64,000 nt of DNA from contig JAKOON010000003.1 of NCBI GenBank assembly GCA_022577435.1, positions 6,507,001-6,571,000 of the forward strand, given 5' to 3'. Below, one piece after another: positions 11,113 through 23,388 of the stretch (within the stretch, counting starts at the first letter, position 1; each line of letters starts with the position of its first letter). The notes under the pieces are model-generated. The model did no database searches. It worked only from the letters and a program-made list of their open reading frames with translations, and was not told where the DNA came from. Made by a program: the position numbers and the translations under genes. This DNA comes from Embiotoca jacksoni (lineage: Eukaryota > Chordata > Actinopteri > Embiotocidae).

Positions 11113-14066
11113 TTTAAGCCGTGGCACTGTAATGCATTTTTATGTTATTTTTGATCTTCTCTCGCTGGGATAAGGCTGTTTTTGAAACATTGTGTTTCCT
11201 GTGTAATTGTCCACACAAAGTGACTTGAAACCGCTTTGCCCATGTAGTTTATCCCATTTGCCATAGGTCTGAGTATGAAACTTGTTTGTAAACACTTAGT
11301 TTAAGCCGTCGCGCTGTGATGCAGTTTTACATTAGGCTGAGAAAGTGAGACTTGAAATGCTGTTTTCTGTCAAATTGCAGACACAAAGTGAAGCCTAATT
11401 GGCCATGTAGTGTATCCCATTTGCTGATGAAGAAATTGTTCGTAAACACTTAGTTTAAGCCGTGGCACTGTAATGCATTTTTATGTTATTTTTGAGCTTC
11501 TCTCGCTGGGATAAGGCTGTTTTTGAAACATTGTGTTTCCTGTGTAATTGTCCACACAAAGTGACTTGAAACCGCTTTGCCCATGTAGTTTATCCCATTT
11601 GCCATAGGTCTGAGTATGAAACTTGTTTGTAAACACTTAGTTTAAGCCGTCGCGCTGTGATGCAGTTTTACATTAGGCTGAGAAAGTGAGACTTGAAATG
11701 CTGTTTTCTGTCAAATTGCAGACACAAAGTGAAGCCTAATTGGCCATGTAGTGTATCCCATTTGCTGATGAAGAAATTGTTCGTAAACACTTAGTTTAAG
11801 CCGTGGCACTGTAATGCATTTTTATGTTATTTTTGAGCTTCTCTCGCTGGGATAAGGCTGTTTTTGAAACATTGTGTTTCCTGTGTAATTGTCCACACAA
11901 AGTGACTTGAAACCGCTTTGCCCATGTAGTTTATCCCATTTGCCATAGGTCTGAGTATGAAACTTGTTTGTAAACACTTAGTTTAAGCATTCGCGCTGTG
12001 ATGCAGTTTTACATTAGGCTGAGAAAGTGAGACTTGAAATGCTGTTTTCTGTCTAATTGCAGACACAAAGTGAAGCCACATTGGCCATGTAGTGTATCCC
12101 ATTTGCTGATGAAGAAATTTGTTCGTAAACACTTAGTTTAAGCCGTGGCACTGTAATGCAGTTTTACGCTGTTTTTGAGCTTCTCTCGCTGAGAAAAGGC
12201 TGTTTTTGAAACATTGTGTTTCCTGTGAAATTGTCCACACAAAGTGACTTGAAGCCACTTTGTCCATGTCGTTTATCCCATTTACCATAGTACTGATGAA
12301 GAAATTTGTTCGTAAACACTTAGTTTAAGCCGTGGCGCTGTGATGCAGTTTTACATTAGGCTGAGAAAGTGAGACTTGAAATGCTGTTTTCTGTCTAATT
12401 GCAGACACAAAGTGAAGCCACATTGGCCATGTAGTGTATCCCATTTGCTGTTGAAGAAATTTGTTCAGAAACACTTAGTTTAAGCCGTGGCACTGTAATG
12501 CAGTTTTATGCTGTTTTTGAGCTTCTCTCGCTGAGATAAGGCTGTTTTTGAAACATTGTGTTTCCTGTGAAATTGTCCACACAAAGTGACTTGAAACCAC
12601 TTTGTCCATGTAGTTTATCCCATTTGCCATAGTACTGATGAAGAAATTTGTTCGTAAACACTTAATTTAAGCCGTGGCACTGTAATGTAGTTTTATGCTG
12701 TTTTTGAGCTTCTCTCGCTGAGATAAGGCTGTTTTTGAAACATTGTGTTTACTGTGAAATTGTCCACACAAAGTGACTTGAAACCACTTTGTCCATGTAC
12801 TTTATCCCATTTGCCATAGTACTGATGAAGAAATTTGTTCGTAAACACTTAGTTTAAGCCGTGGCGCTGTGATGCTGTTTTACATTAGGCTGAGAAAGTG
12901 AGACTTAAAATGCTGTTTTCTGTGTAATTGCAGATACAAAGTGAAGCCACATTGGCCATGTAGTGTATCCCATTTACTGATGAAGAAATTTGTTCGTAAA
13001 CACTTAGTTTAAGCCGTGGCACTGTAATGCAGTTTCATGCTGTTTTTGAGCTTCTCTCGCTGAGATAAGGCTGTTTTTGAAACATTGTATTTCCTGTGAA
13101 ATTGTCCACACAAAGTGACTTGAAACCACTTTGTCCATGTAGTGTATCCCATTTGCCAAAGTTCTGACTATGAAACTTGTTTGTGAAACACTTAGTTTAA
13201 GCCGTGGCGCTGTGATGCAGTTTTACATTAGGCTGAGAAAGTGAGACTTAAAATGCTGTTTTCTGTGTAATTGCAGATACAAAGTGAAGCCTAATTGGCC
13301 ATGTAGTGTATCCCATTTGCTGTTGAAGAAATTTGTTCAGAAACACTGAGTTTAAGCCGTGGCACTGTAATGCAGTTTTATGCTGTTTTTGAGCTTCTCT
13401 CGCTGAGATAAGGCTGTTTTTGAAACATTGTGTTTCCTGTGAAATTGTCCACACAAAGTGACTTGAAACCACTTTGTCCATGTAGTTTATCCCATTTGCC
13501 ATAGTACTGATGAAGAAATTTGTTCGTAAACACTTAATTTAAGCCGTGGCACTGTAATGTAGTTTTATGCTGTTTTTGAGCTTCTCTCGCTGAGATAAGG
13601 CTGTTTTTGAAACATTGTGTTTACTGTGAAATTGTCCACACAAAGTGACTTGAAGCCACTTTGTCCATGTAGTTTATCCCATTTGCCATAGTACTGATGA
13701 AGAAATTTGTTCGTAAACACTTAGTTTAAGCCGTGGCACTGTAATGCAGTTTCATGCTGTTTTTGAGCTTCTCTCGCTGAGATAAGGCTGTTTTTGAAAC
13801 ATTGTATTTCCTGTGAAATTGTCCACACAAAGTGACTTGAAACCACTTTGTCCATGTAGTGTATCCCATTTGCCAAAGTTCTGACTATGAAACTTGTTTG
13901 TGAAACACTTAGTTTAAGCCGTGGCGCTGTGATGCAGTTTTACATTAGGCTGAGAAAGTGAGACTTAAAATGCTGTTTTCTGTGTAATTGCAGATACAAA
14001 GTCAAGCCACATTGGCCATGTAGTGTATCCCATTTGCTGATGAAGAAATTTTTCGTAAACACTTAG
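11113..14066 (+). repeat. Domain I, row 6: Z3-X-Y with a 187-bp chimera in place of C (2954 bp)
   Basis: Three dimers (11113, 11454, 11795) are followed by X (12137-13350) and a modified Y: A (13351), A-type chimera (13538), A (13725), B (13913). The chimera starts like the TAATTTAAG subtype (GTAGTTTTATG, TTTACTGTG) and ends like C (ACTTGAAGC with CACTTTGTCCATGTAG). It replaces a 168-bp C with a 187-bp monomer, giving three A-length monomers in a row and 19 extra bases. The row recurs at 23389-26342. Confidence 0.86.
13538..13724 (+). repeat. Chimeric A monomer replacing C (duplicate at 25814-26000)
   Basis: The left part, from TAATTTAAG through GTAGTTTTATG to TTTACTGTG, is the second-A subtype of X. 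The right part, with ACTTGAAGC and TTTATCCCATTTGCC, matches the end of C. The exchange lies around GTCCACACAAAGTGACTTGA or its equivalent in C. As it is present in both copies of the 12,276-bp unit, it predates that duplication. Confidence 0.78.
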
Positions 14067-16319
14067 TTTAAGCCGTGGCACTGTAATGCATTTTTATGTT
14101 ATTTTTGATCTTCTCTCGCTGGGATAAGGCTGTTTTTGAAACATTGTGTTTCCTGTGTAATTGTCCACACAAAGTGACTTGAAACCGCTTTGCCCATGTA
14201 GTTTATCCCATTTGCCATAGGTCTGAGTATGAAACTTGTTTGTAAACACTTAGTTTAAGCATTCGCGCTGTGATGCAGTTTTACATTAGGCTGAGAAAGT
14301 GAGACTTGAAATGCTGTTTTCTGTCTAATTGCAGACACAAAGTGAAGCCACATTGGCCATGTAGTGTATCCCATTTGCTGATGAAGAAATTTGTTCGTAA
14401 ACACTTAGTTTAAGCCGTGGCACTGTAATGCAGTTTTACGCTGTTTTTGAGCTTCTCTCGCTGAGAAAAGGCTGTTTTTGAAACATTGTGTTTCCTGTGA
14501 AATTGTCCACACAAAGTGACTTGAAGCCACTTTGTCCATGTCGTTTATCCCATTTACCATAGTACTGATGAAGAAATTTGTTCGTAAACACTTAGTTTAA
14601 GCCGTGGCGCTGTGATGCAGTTTTACATTAGGCTGAGAAAGTGAGACTTGAAATGCTGTTTTCTGTCTAATTGCAGACACAAAGTGAAGCCACATTGGCC
14701 ATGTAGTGTATCCCATTTGCTGTTGAAGAAATTTGTTCAGAAACACTTAGTTTAAGCCGTGGCACTGTAATGCAGTTTTATGCTGTTTTTGAGCTTCTCT
14801 CGCTGAGATAAGGCTGTTTTTGAAACATTGTGTTTCCTGTGAAATTGTCCACACAAAGTGACTTGAAACCACTTTGTCCATGTAGTTTATCCCATTTGCC
14901 ATAGTACTGATGAAGAAATTTGTTCGTAAACACTTAATTTAAGCCGTGGCACTGTAATGTAGTTTTATGCTGTTTTTGAGCTTCTCTCGCTGAGATAAGG
15001 CTGTTTTTGAAACATTGTGTTTACTGTGAAATTGTCCACACAAAGTGACTTGAAACCACTTTGTCCATGTACTTTATCCCATTTGCCATAGTACTGATGA
15101 AGAAATTTGTTCGTAAACACTTAGTTTAAGCCGTGGCGCTGTGATGCTGTTTTACATTAGGCTGAGAAAGTGAGACTTAAAATGCTGTTTTCTGTGTAAT
15201 TGCAGATACAAAGTGAAGCCACATTGGCCATGTAGTGTATCCCATTTACTGATGAAGAAATTTGTTCGTAAACACTTAGTTTAAGCCGTGGCACTGTAAT
15301 GCAGTTTCATGCTGTTTTTGAGCTTCTCTCGCTGAGATAAGGCTGTTTTTGAAACATTGTATTTCCTGTGAAATTGTCCACACAAAGTGACTTGAAACCA
15401 CTTTGTCCATGTAGTGTATCCCATTTGCCAAAGTTCTGACTATGAAACTTGTTTGTGAAACACTTAGTTTAAGCCGTGGCGCTGTGATGCAGTTTTACAT
15501 TAGGCTGAGAAAGTGAGACTTAAAATGCTGTTTTCTGTGTAATTGCAGATACAAAGTGAAGCCTAATTGGCCATGTAGTGTATCCCATTTGCTGTTGAAG
15601 AAATTTGTTCAGAAACACTGAGTTTAAGCCGTGGCACTGTAATGCAGTTTTATGCTGTTTTTGAGCTTCTCTCGCTGAGATAAGGCTGTTTTTGAAACAT
15701 TGTGTTTCCTGTGAAATTGTCCACACAAAGTGACTTGAAGCCACTTTGTCCATGTAGTTTATCCCATTTGCCATAGTACTGATGAAGAAATTTGTTCGTA
15801 AACACTTAGTTTAAGCCGTGGCGCTGTGATGCAGTTTTATATTAGGCTGAGAAAGTGAGAATTGAAATGCTGTTTTCTGTGTAATTGCAGACACAAAGTG
15901 ACTTGAAGCCACTTTGTCCATGTAGTTTATCCCATTTGCCATAGTACTGATGAAGAAATTTGTTCGTAAACACTTAGTTTAAGCCGTGGCACTGTAATGC
16001 AGTTTCATGCTGTTTTTGAGCTTCTCTCGCTGAGATAAGGCTGTTTTTGAAACATTGTATTTCCTGTGAAATTGTCCACACAAAGTGACTTGAAACCACT
16101 TTGTCCATGTAGTGTATCCCATTTGCCAAAGTTCTGACTATGAAACTTGTTTGTGAAACACTTAGTTTAAGCCGTGGCGCTGTGATGCAGTTTTACATTA
16201 GGCTGAGAAAGTGAGACTTAAAATGCTGTTTTCTGTGTAATTGCAGATACAAAGTCAAGCCACATTGGCCATGTAGTGTATCCCATTTGCTGATGAAGAA
16301 ATTTTTCGTAAACACTTAG
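14067..16319 (+). repeat. Domain I, row 7: Z1-X-Y (2253 bp)
   Basis: One dimer (14067, 14254) is followed by X (14409-15622) and Y (15623-16319). The single dimer combines the GATCTTCTC mark of a first dimer with the GCATTCGCG mark of a last dimer. That is what an in-register deletion of two dimers from Z3 would leave. The row recurs at 26343-28595. Confidence 0.87.
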
Positions 16320-17805
16320 TTTAAGCCGTGGCACTGTAATGCATTTTTATGTTATTTTTGATCTTCTCTCGCTGGGATAAGGCTGTTTTTGAAACATTGT
16401 GTTTCCTGTGTAATTGTCCACACAAAGTGACTTGAAACCGCTTTGCCCATGTAGTTTATCCCATTTGCCATAGGTCTGAGTATGAAACTTGTTTGTAAAC
16501 ACTTAGTTTAAGCCGTCGCGCTGTGATGCAGTTTTACATTAGGCTGAGAAAGTGAGACTTGAAATGCTGTTTTCTGTCAAATTGCAGACACAAAGTGAAG
16601 CCTAATTGGCCATGTAGTGTATCCCATTTGCTGATGAAGAAATTGTTCGTAAACACTTAGTTTAAGCCGTGGCACTGTAATGCATTTTTATGTTATTTTT
16701 GAGCTTCTCTCGCTGGGATAAGGCTGTTTTTGAAACATTGTGTTTCCTGTGTAATTGTCCACACAAAGTGACTTGAAACCGCTTTGCCCATGTAGTTTAT
16801 CCCATTTGCCATAGGTCTGAGTATGAAACTTGTTTGTAAACACTTAGTTTAAGCCGTCGCGCTGTGATGCAGTTTTACATTAGGCTGAGAAAGTGAGACT
16901 TGAAATGCTGTTTTCTGTCAAATTGCAGACACAAAGTGAAGCCTAATTGGCCATGTAGTGTATCCCATTTGCTGATGAAGAAATTGTTCGTAAACACTTA
17001 GTTTAAGCCGTGGCACTGTAATGCATTTTTATGTTATTTTTGAGCTTCTCTCGCTGGGATAAGGCTGTTTTTGAAACATTGTGTTTCCTGTGTAATTGTC
17101 CACACAAAGTGACTTGAAACCGCTTTGCCCATGTAGTTTATCCCATTTGCCATAGGTCTGAGTATGAAACTTGTTTGTAAACACTTAGTTTAAGCATTCG
17201 CGCTGTGATGCAGTTTTACATTAGGCTGAGAAAGTGAGACTTGAAATGCTGTTTTCTGTCTAATTGCAGACACAAAGTGAAGCCACATTGGCCATGTAGT
17301 GTATCCCATTTGCTGATGAAGAAATTTGTTTGTAAACACTTAGTTTAAGCCGTGGCACTGTAATGCAGTTTTACGCTGTTTTTGAGCTTCTCTCGCTGAG
17401 ATAAGGCTGTTTTTGAAACATTGTGTTTCCTGTGAAATTGTCCACACAAAGTGACTTGAAGCCACTTTGTCCATGTCGTTTATCCCATTTACCATAGTAC
17501 TGATGAAGAAATTTGTTCGTAAACACTTAGTTTAAGCCGTGGCGCTGTGATGCAGTTTTACATTAGGCTGAGAAAGTGAGACTTGAAATGCTGTTTTCTG
17601 TCTAATTGCAGACACAAAGTGAAGCCACATTGGCCATGTAGTGTATCCCATTTGCTGTTGAAGAAATTTGTTCAGAAACACTTAGTTTAAGCCGTGGCAC
17701 TGTAATGCAGTTTTATGCTGTTTTTGAGCTTCTCTCGCTGAGATAAGGCTGTTTTTGAAACATTGTGTTTCCTGTGAAATTGTCCACACAAAGTGACTTG
17801 AAACC

Positions 17806-17820
17806 ACTTTGTCATGTAGT
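17806..17820 (+). other. Private 1-bp deletion in an A monomer
   Basis: GTCATGTAG stands where the other A monomers have GTCCATGTAG, making this monomer 186 bp. The partner at 30086 keeps both C bases, so the loss followed the 12,276-bp duplication or is a sequencing or assembly error. It shifts the minus-strand open frame to give a 61-codon frame unlike its neighbours. Confidence 0.8.
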
Positions 17821-18485
17821 TTATCCCATTTGCCATAGTACTGATGAAGAAATTTGTTCGTAAACACTTAATTTAAGCCGTGGCACTGTAATGTAGTTTT
17901 ATGCTGTTTTTGAGCTTCTCTCGCTGAGATAAGGCTGTTTTTGAAACATTGTGTTTACTGTGAAATTGTCCACACAAAGTGACTTGAAACCACTTTGTCC
18001 ATGTACTTTATCCCAATTGCCATAGTACTGATGAAGAAATTTGTTCGTAAACACTTAGTTTAAGCCGTGGCGCTGTGATGCTGTTTTACATTAGGCTGAG
18101 AAAGTGAGACTTAAAATGCTGTTTTCTGTGTAATTGCAGATACAAAGTGAAGCCACATTGGCCATGTAGTGTATCCCATTTACTGATGAAGAAATTTGTT
18201 CGTAAACACTTAGTTTAAGCCGTGGCACTGTAATGCAGTTTCATGCTGTTTTTGAGCTTCTCTCGCTGAGATAAGGCTGTTTTTGAAACATTGTATTTCC
18301 TGTGAAATTGTCCACACAAAGTGACTTGAAACCACTTTGTCCATGTAGTGTATCCCATTTGCCAAAGTTCTGACTATGAAACTTGTTTGTGAAACACTTA
18401 GTTTAAGCCGTGGCGCTGTGATGCAGTTTTACATTAGGCTGAGAAAGTGAGACTTAAAATGCTGTTTTCTGTGTAATTGCAGATA

Positions 18486-18504
18486 CAAAGTGAAGGCCTA
18501 ATTG
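18486..18504 (+). other. Private 1-bp insertion in a B monomer
   Basis: GTGAAGGCCTAATTGG stands where equivalent monomers have GTGAAGCCTAATTGG, giving 156 bp. The partner near 30771 lacks the extra G. It restores the 12,276-bp offset lost at 17813. Confidence 0.8.
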
Positions 18505-19254
18505 GCCATGTAGTGTATCCCATTTGCTGTTGAAGAAATTTGTTCAGAAACACTGAGTTTAAGCCGTGGCACTGTAATGCAGTTTTATGCTGTTTTTGAG
18601 CTTCTCTCGCTGAGATAAGGCTGTTTTTGAAACATTGTGTTTCCTGTGAAATTGTCCACACAAAGTGACTTGAAGCCACTTTGTCCATGTAGTTTATCCC
18701 ATTTGCCATAGTACTGATGAAGAAATTTGTTCGTAAACACTTAGTTTAAGCCGTGGCGCTGTGATGCAGTTTTATATTAGGCTGAGAAAGTGAGAATTGA
18801 AATGCTGTTTTCTGTGTAATTGCAGACACAAAGTGACTTGAAGCCACTTTGTCCATGTAGTTTATCCCATTTGCCATAGTACTGATGAAGAAATTTGTTC
18901 GTAAACACTTAGTTTAAGCCGTGGCACTGTAATGCAGTTTCATGCTGTTTTTGAGCTTCTCTCGCTGAGATAAGGCTGTTTTTGAAACATTGTATTTCCT
19001 GTGAAATTGTCCACACAAAGTGACTTGAAACCACTTTGTCCATGTAGTGTATCCCATTTGCCAAAGTTCTGACTATGAAACTTGTTTGTGAAACACTTAG
19101 TTTAAGCCGTGGCGCTGTGATGCAGTTTTACATTAGGCTGAGAAAGTGAGACTTAAAATGCTGTTTTCTGTGTAATTGCAGATACAAAGTCAAGCCACAT
19201 TGGCCATGTAGTGTATCCCATTTGCTGATGAAGAAATTGTTCGTAAACACTTAG

Positions 19255-21491
19255 TTTAAGCCGTGGCACTGTAATGCATTTTTATGTTATTTTTGATCTT
19301 CTCTCGCTGGGATAAGGCTGTTTTTGAAACATTGTGTTTCCTGTGTAATTGTCCACACAAAGTGACTTGAAACCGCTTTGCCCATGTAGTTTATCCCATT
19401 TGCCATAGGTCTGAGTATGAAACTTGTTTGTAAACACTTAGTTTAAGCCGTCGCGCTGTGATGCAGTTTTACATTAGGCTGAGAAAGTGAGACTTGAAAT
19501 GCTGTTTTCTGTCAAATTGCAGACACAAAGTGAAGCCTAATTGGCCATGTAGTGTATCCCATTTGCTGATGAAGAAATTGTTCGTAAACACTTAGTTTAA
19601 GCCGTGGCACTGTAATGCATTTTTATGTTATTTTTGAGCTTCTCTCGCTGGGATAAGGCTGTTTTTGAAACATTGTGTTTCCTGTGTAATTGTCCACACA
19701 AAGTGACTTGAAACCGCTTTGCCCATGTAGTTTATCCCATTTGCCATAGGTCTGAGTATGAAACTTGTTTGTAAACACTTAGTTTAAGCCGTCGCGCTGT
19801 GATGCAGTTTTACATTAGGCTGAGAAAGTGAGACTTGAAATGCTGTTTTCTGTCAAATTGCAGACACAAAGTGAAGCCTAATTGGCCATGTAGTGTATCC
19901 CATTTGCTGATGAAGAAATTGTTCGTAAACACTTAGTTTAAGCCGTGGCACTGTAATGCATTTTTATGTTATTTTTGAGCTTCTCTCGCTGGGATAAGGC
20001 TGTTTTTGAAACATTGTGTTTCCTGTGTAATTGTCCACACAAAGTGACTTGAAACCGCTTTGCCCATGTAGTTTATCCCATTTGCCATAGATCTGAGTAT
20101 GAAACTTGTTTGTAAACACTTAGTTTAAGCATTCGCGCTGTGATGCAGTTTTACATTAGGCTGAGAAAGTGAGACTTGAAATGCTGTTTTCTGTCTAATT
20201 GCAGACACAAAGTGAAGCCACATTGGCCATGTAGTGTATCCCATTTGCTGATGAAGAAATTTGTTTGTAAACACTTAGTTTAAGCCGTGGCACTGTAATG
20301 CAGTTTTACGCTGTTTTTGAGCTTCTCTCGCTGAGATAAGGCTGTTTTTGAAACATTGTGTTTCCTGTGAAATTGTCCACACAAAGTGACTTGAAGCCAC
20401 TTTGTCCATGTCGTTTATCCCATTTACCATAGTACTGATGAAGAAATTTGTTCGTAAACACTTAGTTTAAGCCGTGGCGCTGTGATGCAGTTTTACATTA
20501 GGCTGAGAAAGTGAGACTTGAAATGCTGTTTTCTGTCTAATTGCAGACACAAAGTGAAGCCACATTGGCCATGTAGTGTATCCCATTTGCTGTTGAAGAA
20601 ATTTGTTCAGAAACACTTAGTTTAAGCCGTGGCACTGTAATGCAGTTTTATGCTGTTTTTGAGCTTCTCTCGCTGAGATAAGGCTGTTTTTGAAACATTG
20701 TGTTTCCTGTGAAATTGTCCACACAAAGTGACTTGAAACCACTTTGTCCATGTAGTTTATCCCATTTGCCATAGTACTGATGAAGAAATTTGTTCGTAAA
20801 CACTTAATTTAAGCCGTGGCACTGTAATGTAGTTTTATGCTGTTTTTGAGCTTCTCTCGCTGAGATAAGGCTGTTTTTGAAACATTGTGTTTACTGTGAA
20901 ATTGTCCACACAAAGTGACTTGAAACCACTTTGTCCATGTACTTTATCCCAATTGCCATAGTACTGATGAAGAAATTTGTTCGTAAACACTTAGTTTAAG
21001 CCGTGGCGCTGTGATGCTGTTTTACATTAGGCTGAGAAAGTGAGACTTAAAATGCTGTTTTCTGTGTAATTGCAGATACAAAGTGAAGCCACATTGGCCA
21101 TGTAGTGTATCCCATTTACTGATGAAGAAATTTGTTCGTAAACACTTAGTTTAAGCCGTGGCACTGTAATGGAGTTTCATGCTGTTTTTGAGCTTCTCTC
21201 GCTGAGATAAGGCTGTTTTTGAAACATTGTATTTCCTGTGAAATTGTCCACACAAAGTGACTTGAAACCACTTTGTCCATGTAGTGTATCCCATTTGCCA
21301 AAGTTCTGACTATGAAACTTGTTTGTGAAACACTTAGTTTAAGCCGTGGCGCTGTGATGCAGTTTTACATTAGGCTGAGAAAGTGAGACTTAAAATGCTG
21401 TTTTCTGTGTAATTGCAGATACAAAGTCAAGCCACATTGGCCATGTAGTGTATCCCATTTGCTGATGAAGAAATTTTTCGTAAACACTTAG
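19255..21491 (+). repeat. Domain I, row 9: Z3-X without Y (2237 bp)
   Basis: Three dimers (19255, 19596, 19937) are followed by X (20279-21491). The last B of X leads directly into the next row's dimer. The third dimer A has CATAGATCTGAG in place of CATAGGTCTGAG, shared with the copy near 32365. A private GGAG replaces GCAG at 21172. This row ends the first copy of the 12,276-bp duplication. Confidence 0.86.
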
Positions 21492-23388
21492 TTTAAGCCG
21501 TGGCACTGTAATGCATTTTTATGTTATTTTTGATCTTCTCTCGCTGGGATAAGGCTGTTTTTGAAACATTGTGTTTCCTGTGTAATTGTCCACACAAAGT
21601 GACTTGAAACCGCTTTGCCCATGTAGTTTATCCCATTTGCCATAGGTCTGAGTATGAAACTTGTTTGTAAACACTTAGTTTAAGCATTCGCGCTGTGATG
21701 CAGTTTTACATTAGGCTGAGAAAGTGAGACTTGAAATGCTGTTTTCTGTCTAATTGCAGACACAAAGTGAAGCCACATTGGCCATGTAGTGTATCCCATT
21801 TGCTGATGAAGAAATTTGTTCGTAAACACTTAGTTTAAGCCGTGGCACTGTAATGCAGTTTTACGCTGTTTTTGAGCTTCTCTCGCTGAGAAAAGGCTGT
21901 TTTTGAAACATTGTGTTTCCTGTGAATTTGTCCACACAAAGTGACTTGAAGCCACTTTGTCCATGTCGTTTATCCCATTTACCATAGTACTGATGAAGAA
22001 ATTTGTTTGTAAACACTTAGTTTAAGCATTCGCGCTGTGATGCAGTTTTACATTAGGCTGAGAAAGTGAGACTTGAAATGCTGTTTTCTGTCTAATTGCA
22101 GACACAAAGTGAAGCCACATTGGCCATGTAGTGTATCCCATTTGCTGATGAAGAAATTCGTTTGTAAACACTTAGTTTAAGCCGTGGCACTGTAATGCAG
22201 TTTTACGCTGTTTTTGAGCTTCTCTCGCTGAGATAAGGCTGTTTTTGAAACATTGTGTTTCCTGTGAAATTGTCCACACAAAGTGACTTGAAGCCACTTT
22301 GTCCATGTCGTTTATCCCATTTACCATAGTACTGATGAAGAAATTTGTTCGTAAACACTTAGTTTAAGCCGTGGCGCTGTGATGCAGTTTTACATTAGGC
22401 TGAGAAAGTGAGACTTGAAATGCTGTTTTCTGTCTAATTGCAGACACAAAGTGAAGCCACATTGGCCATGTAGTGTATCCCATTTGCTGTTGAAGAAATT
22501 TGTTCAGAAACACTTAGTTTAAGCCGTGGCACTGTAATGCAGTTTTATGCTGTTTTTGAGCTTCTCTCGCTGAGATAAGGCTGTTTTTGAAACATTGTGT
22601 TTCCTGTGAAATTGTCCACACAAAGTGACTTGAAACCACTTTGTCCATGTAGTTTATCCCATTTGCCATAGTACTGATGAAGAAATTTGTTCGTAAACAC
22701 TTAATTTAAGCCGTGGCACTGTAATGTAGTTTTATGCTGTTTTTGAGCTTCTCTCGCTGAGATAAGGCTGTTTTTGAAACATTGTGTTTACTGTGAAATT
22801 GTCCACACAAAGTGACTTGAAACCACTTTGTCCATGTACTTTATCCCATTTGCCATAGTACTGATGAAGAAATTTGTTCGTAAACACTTAGTTTAAGCCG
22901 TGGCGCTGTGATGCTGTTTTACATTAGGCTGAGAAAGTGAGACTTAAAATGCTGTTTTCTGTGTAATTGCAGATACAAAGTGAAGCCACATTGGCCATGT
23001 AGTGTATCCCATTTACTGATGAAGAAATTTGTTCGTAAACACTTAGTTTAAGCCGTGGCACTGTAATGCAGTTTCATGCTGTTTTTGAGCTTCTCTCGCT
23101 GAGATAAGGCTGTTTTTGAAACATTGTATTTCCTGTGAAATTGTCCACACAAAGTGACTTGAAACCACTTTGTCCATGTAGTGTATCCCATTTGCCAAAG
23201 TTCTGACTATGAAACTTGTTTGTGAAACACTTAGTTTAAGCCGTGGCGCTGTGATGCAGTTTTACATTAGGCTGAGAAAGTGAGACTTAAAATGCTGTTT
23301 TCTGTGTAATTGCAGATACAAAGTCAAGCCACATTGGCCATGTAGTGTATCCCATTTGCTGATGAAGAAATTTTTCGTAAACACTTAG
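21492..23388 (+). repeat. Domain I, row 10: second copy of row 5 (1897 bp)
   Basis: All monomer starts equal those of row 5 plus 12276 (21492, 21679, 21834, 22021, 22176, 22363, 22518, 22705, 22892, 23047, 23235). The exchange product at 22021, the AATTTGTCC change near 21925 and the ATTCGTTTG change near 22157 are all shared with row 5, so they predate the large duplication. Confidence 0.87.

Larger units (their letters stand above)
16320..19254 (+). repeat. Domain I, row 8: complete HOR Z3-X-Y (2935 bp) with two private 1-bp indels
   Basis: Three dimers (16320, 16661, 17002) are followed by X (17344-18557) and Y (18558-19254). One C is missing near 17813 (GTCATGTAG for GTCCATGTAG) and one G is extra near 18495 (GAAGGCCTAA for GAAGCCTAA). 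The two cancel, so the row length stays 2935. Both are absent from the partner row 28596-31530. CCCAATTGCC near 18015 is shared with that partner and with other late rows. Confidence 0.87.
8841..21427 (+). repeat. 12,276-bp duplication, first copy (match region)
   Basis: All 73 monomer starts from 8874 to 21338 reappear at plus 12276, or plus 12277 between the two private indels. The left limit is TACTGATGAAG at 8841: upstream, this copy has a C monomer while the other has a B. The right limit is 21427, before GTCAAGCC against GTGAAGCC. The matched length exceeds one period by about 311 bases because of the internal repetition. The period equals rows 5-9 exactly (1897+2954+2253+2935+2237). 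Confidence 0.87.
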
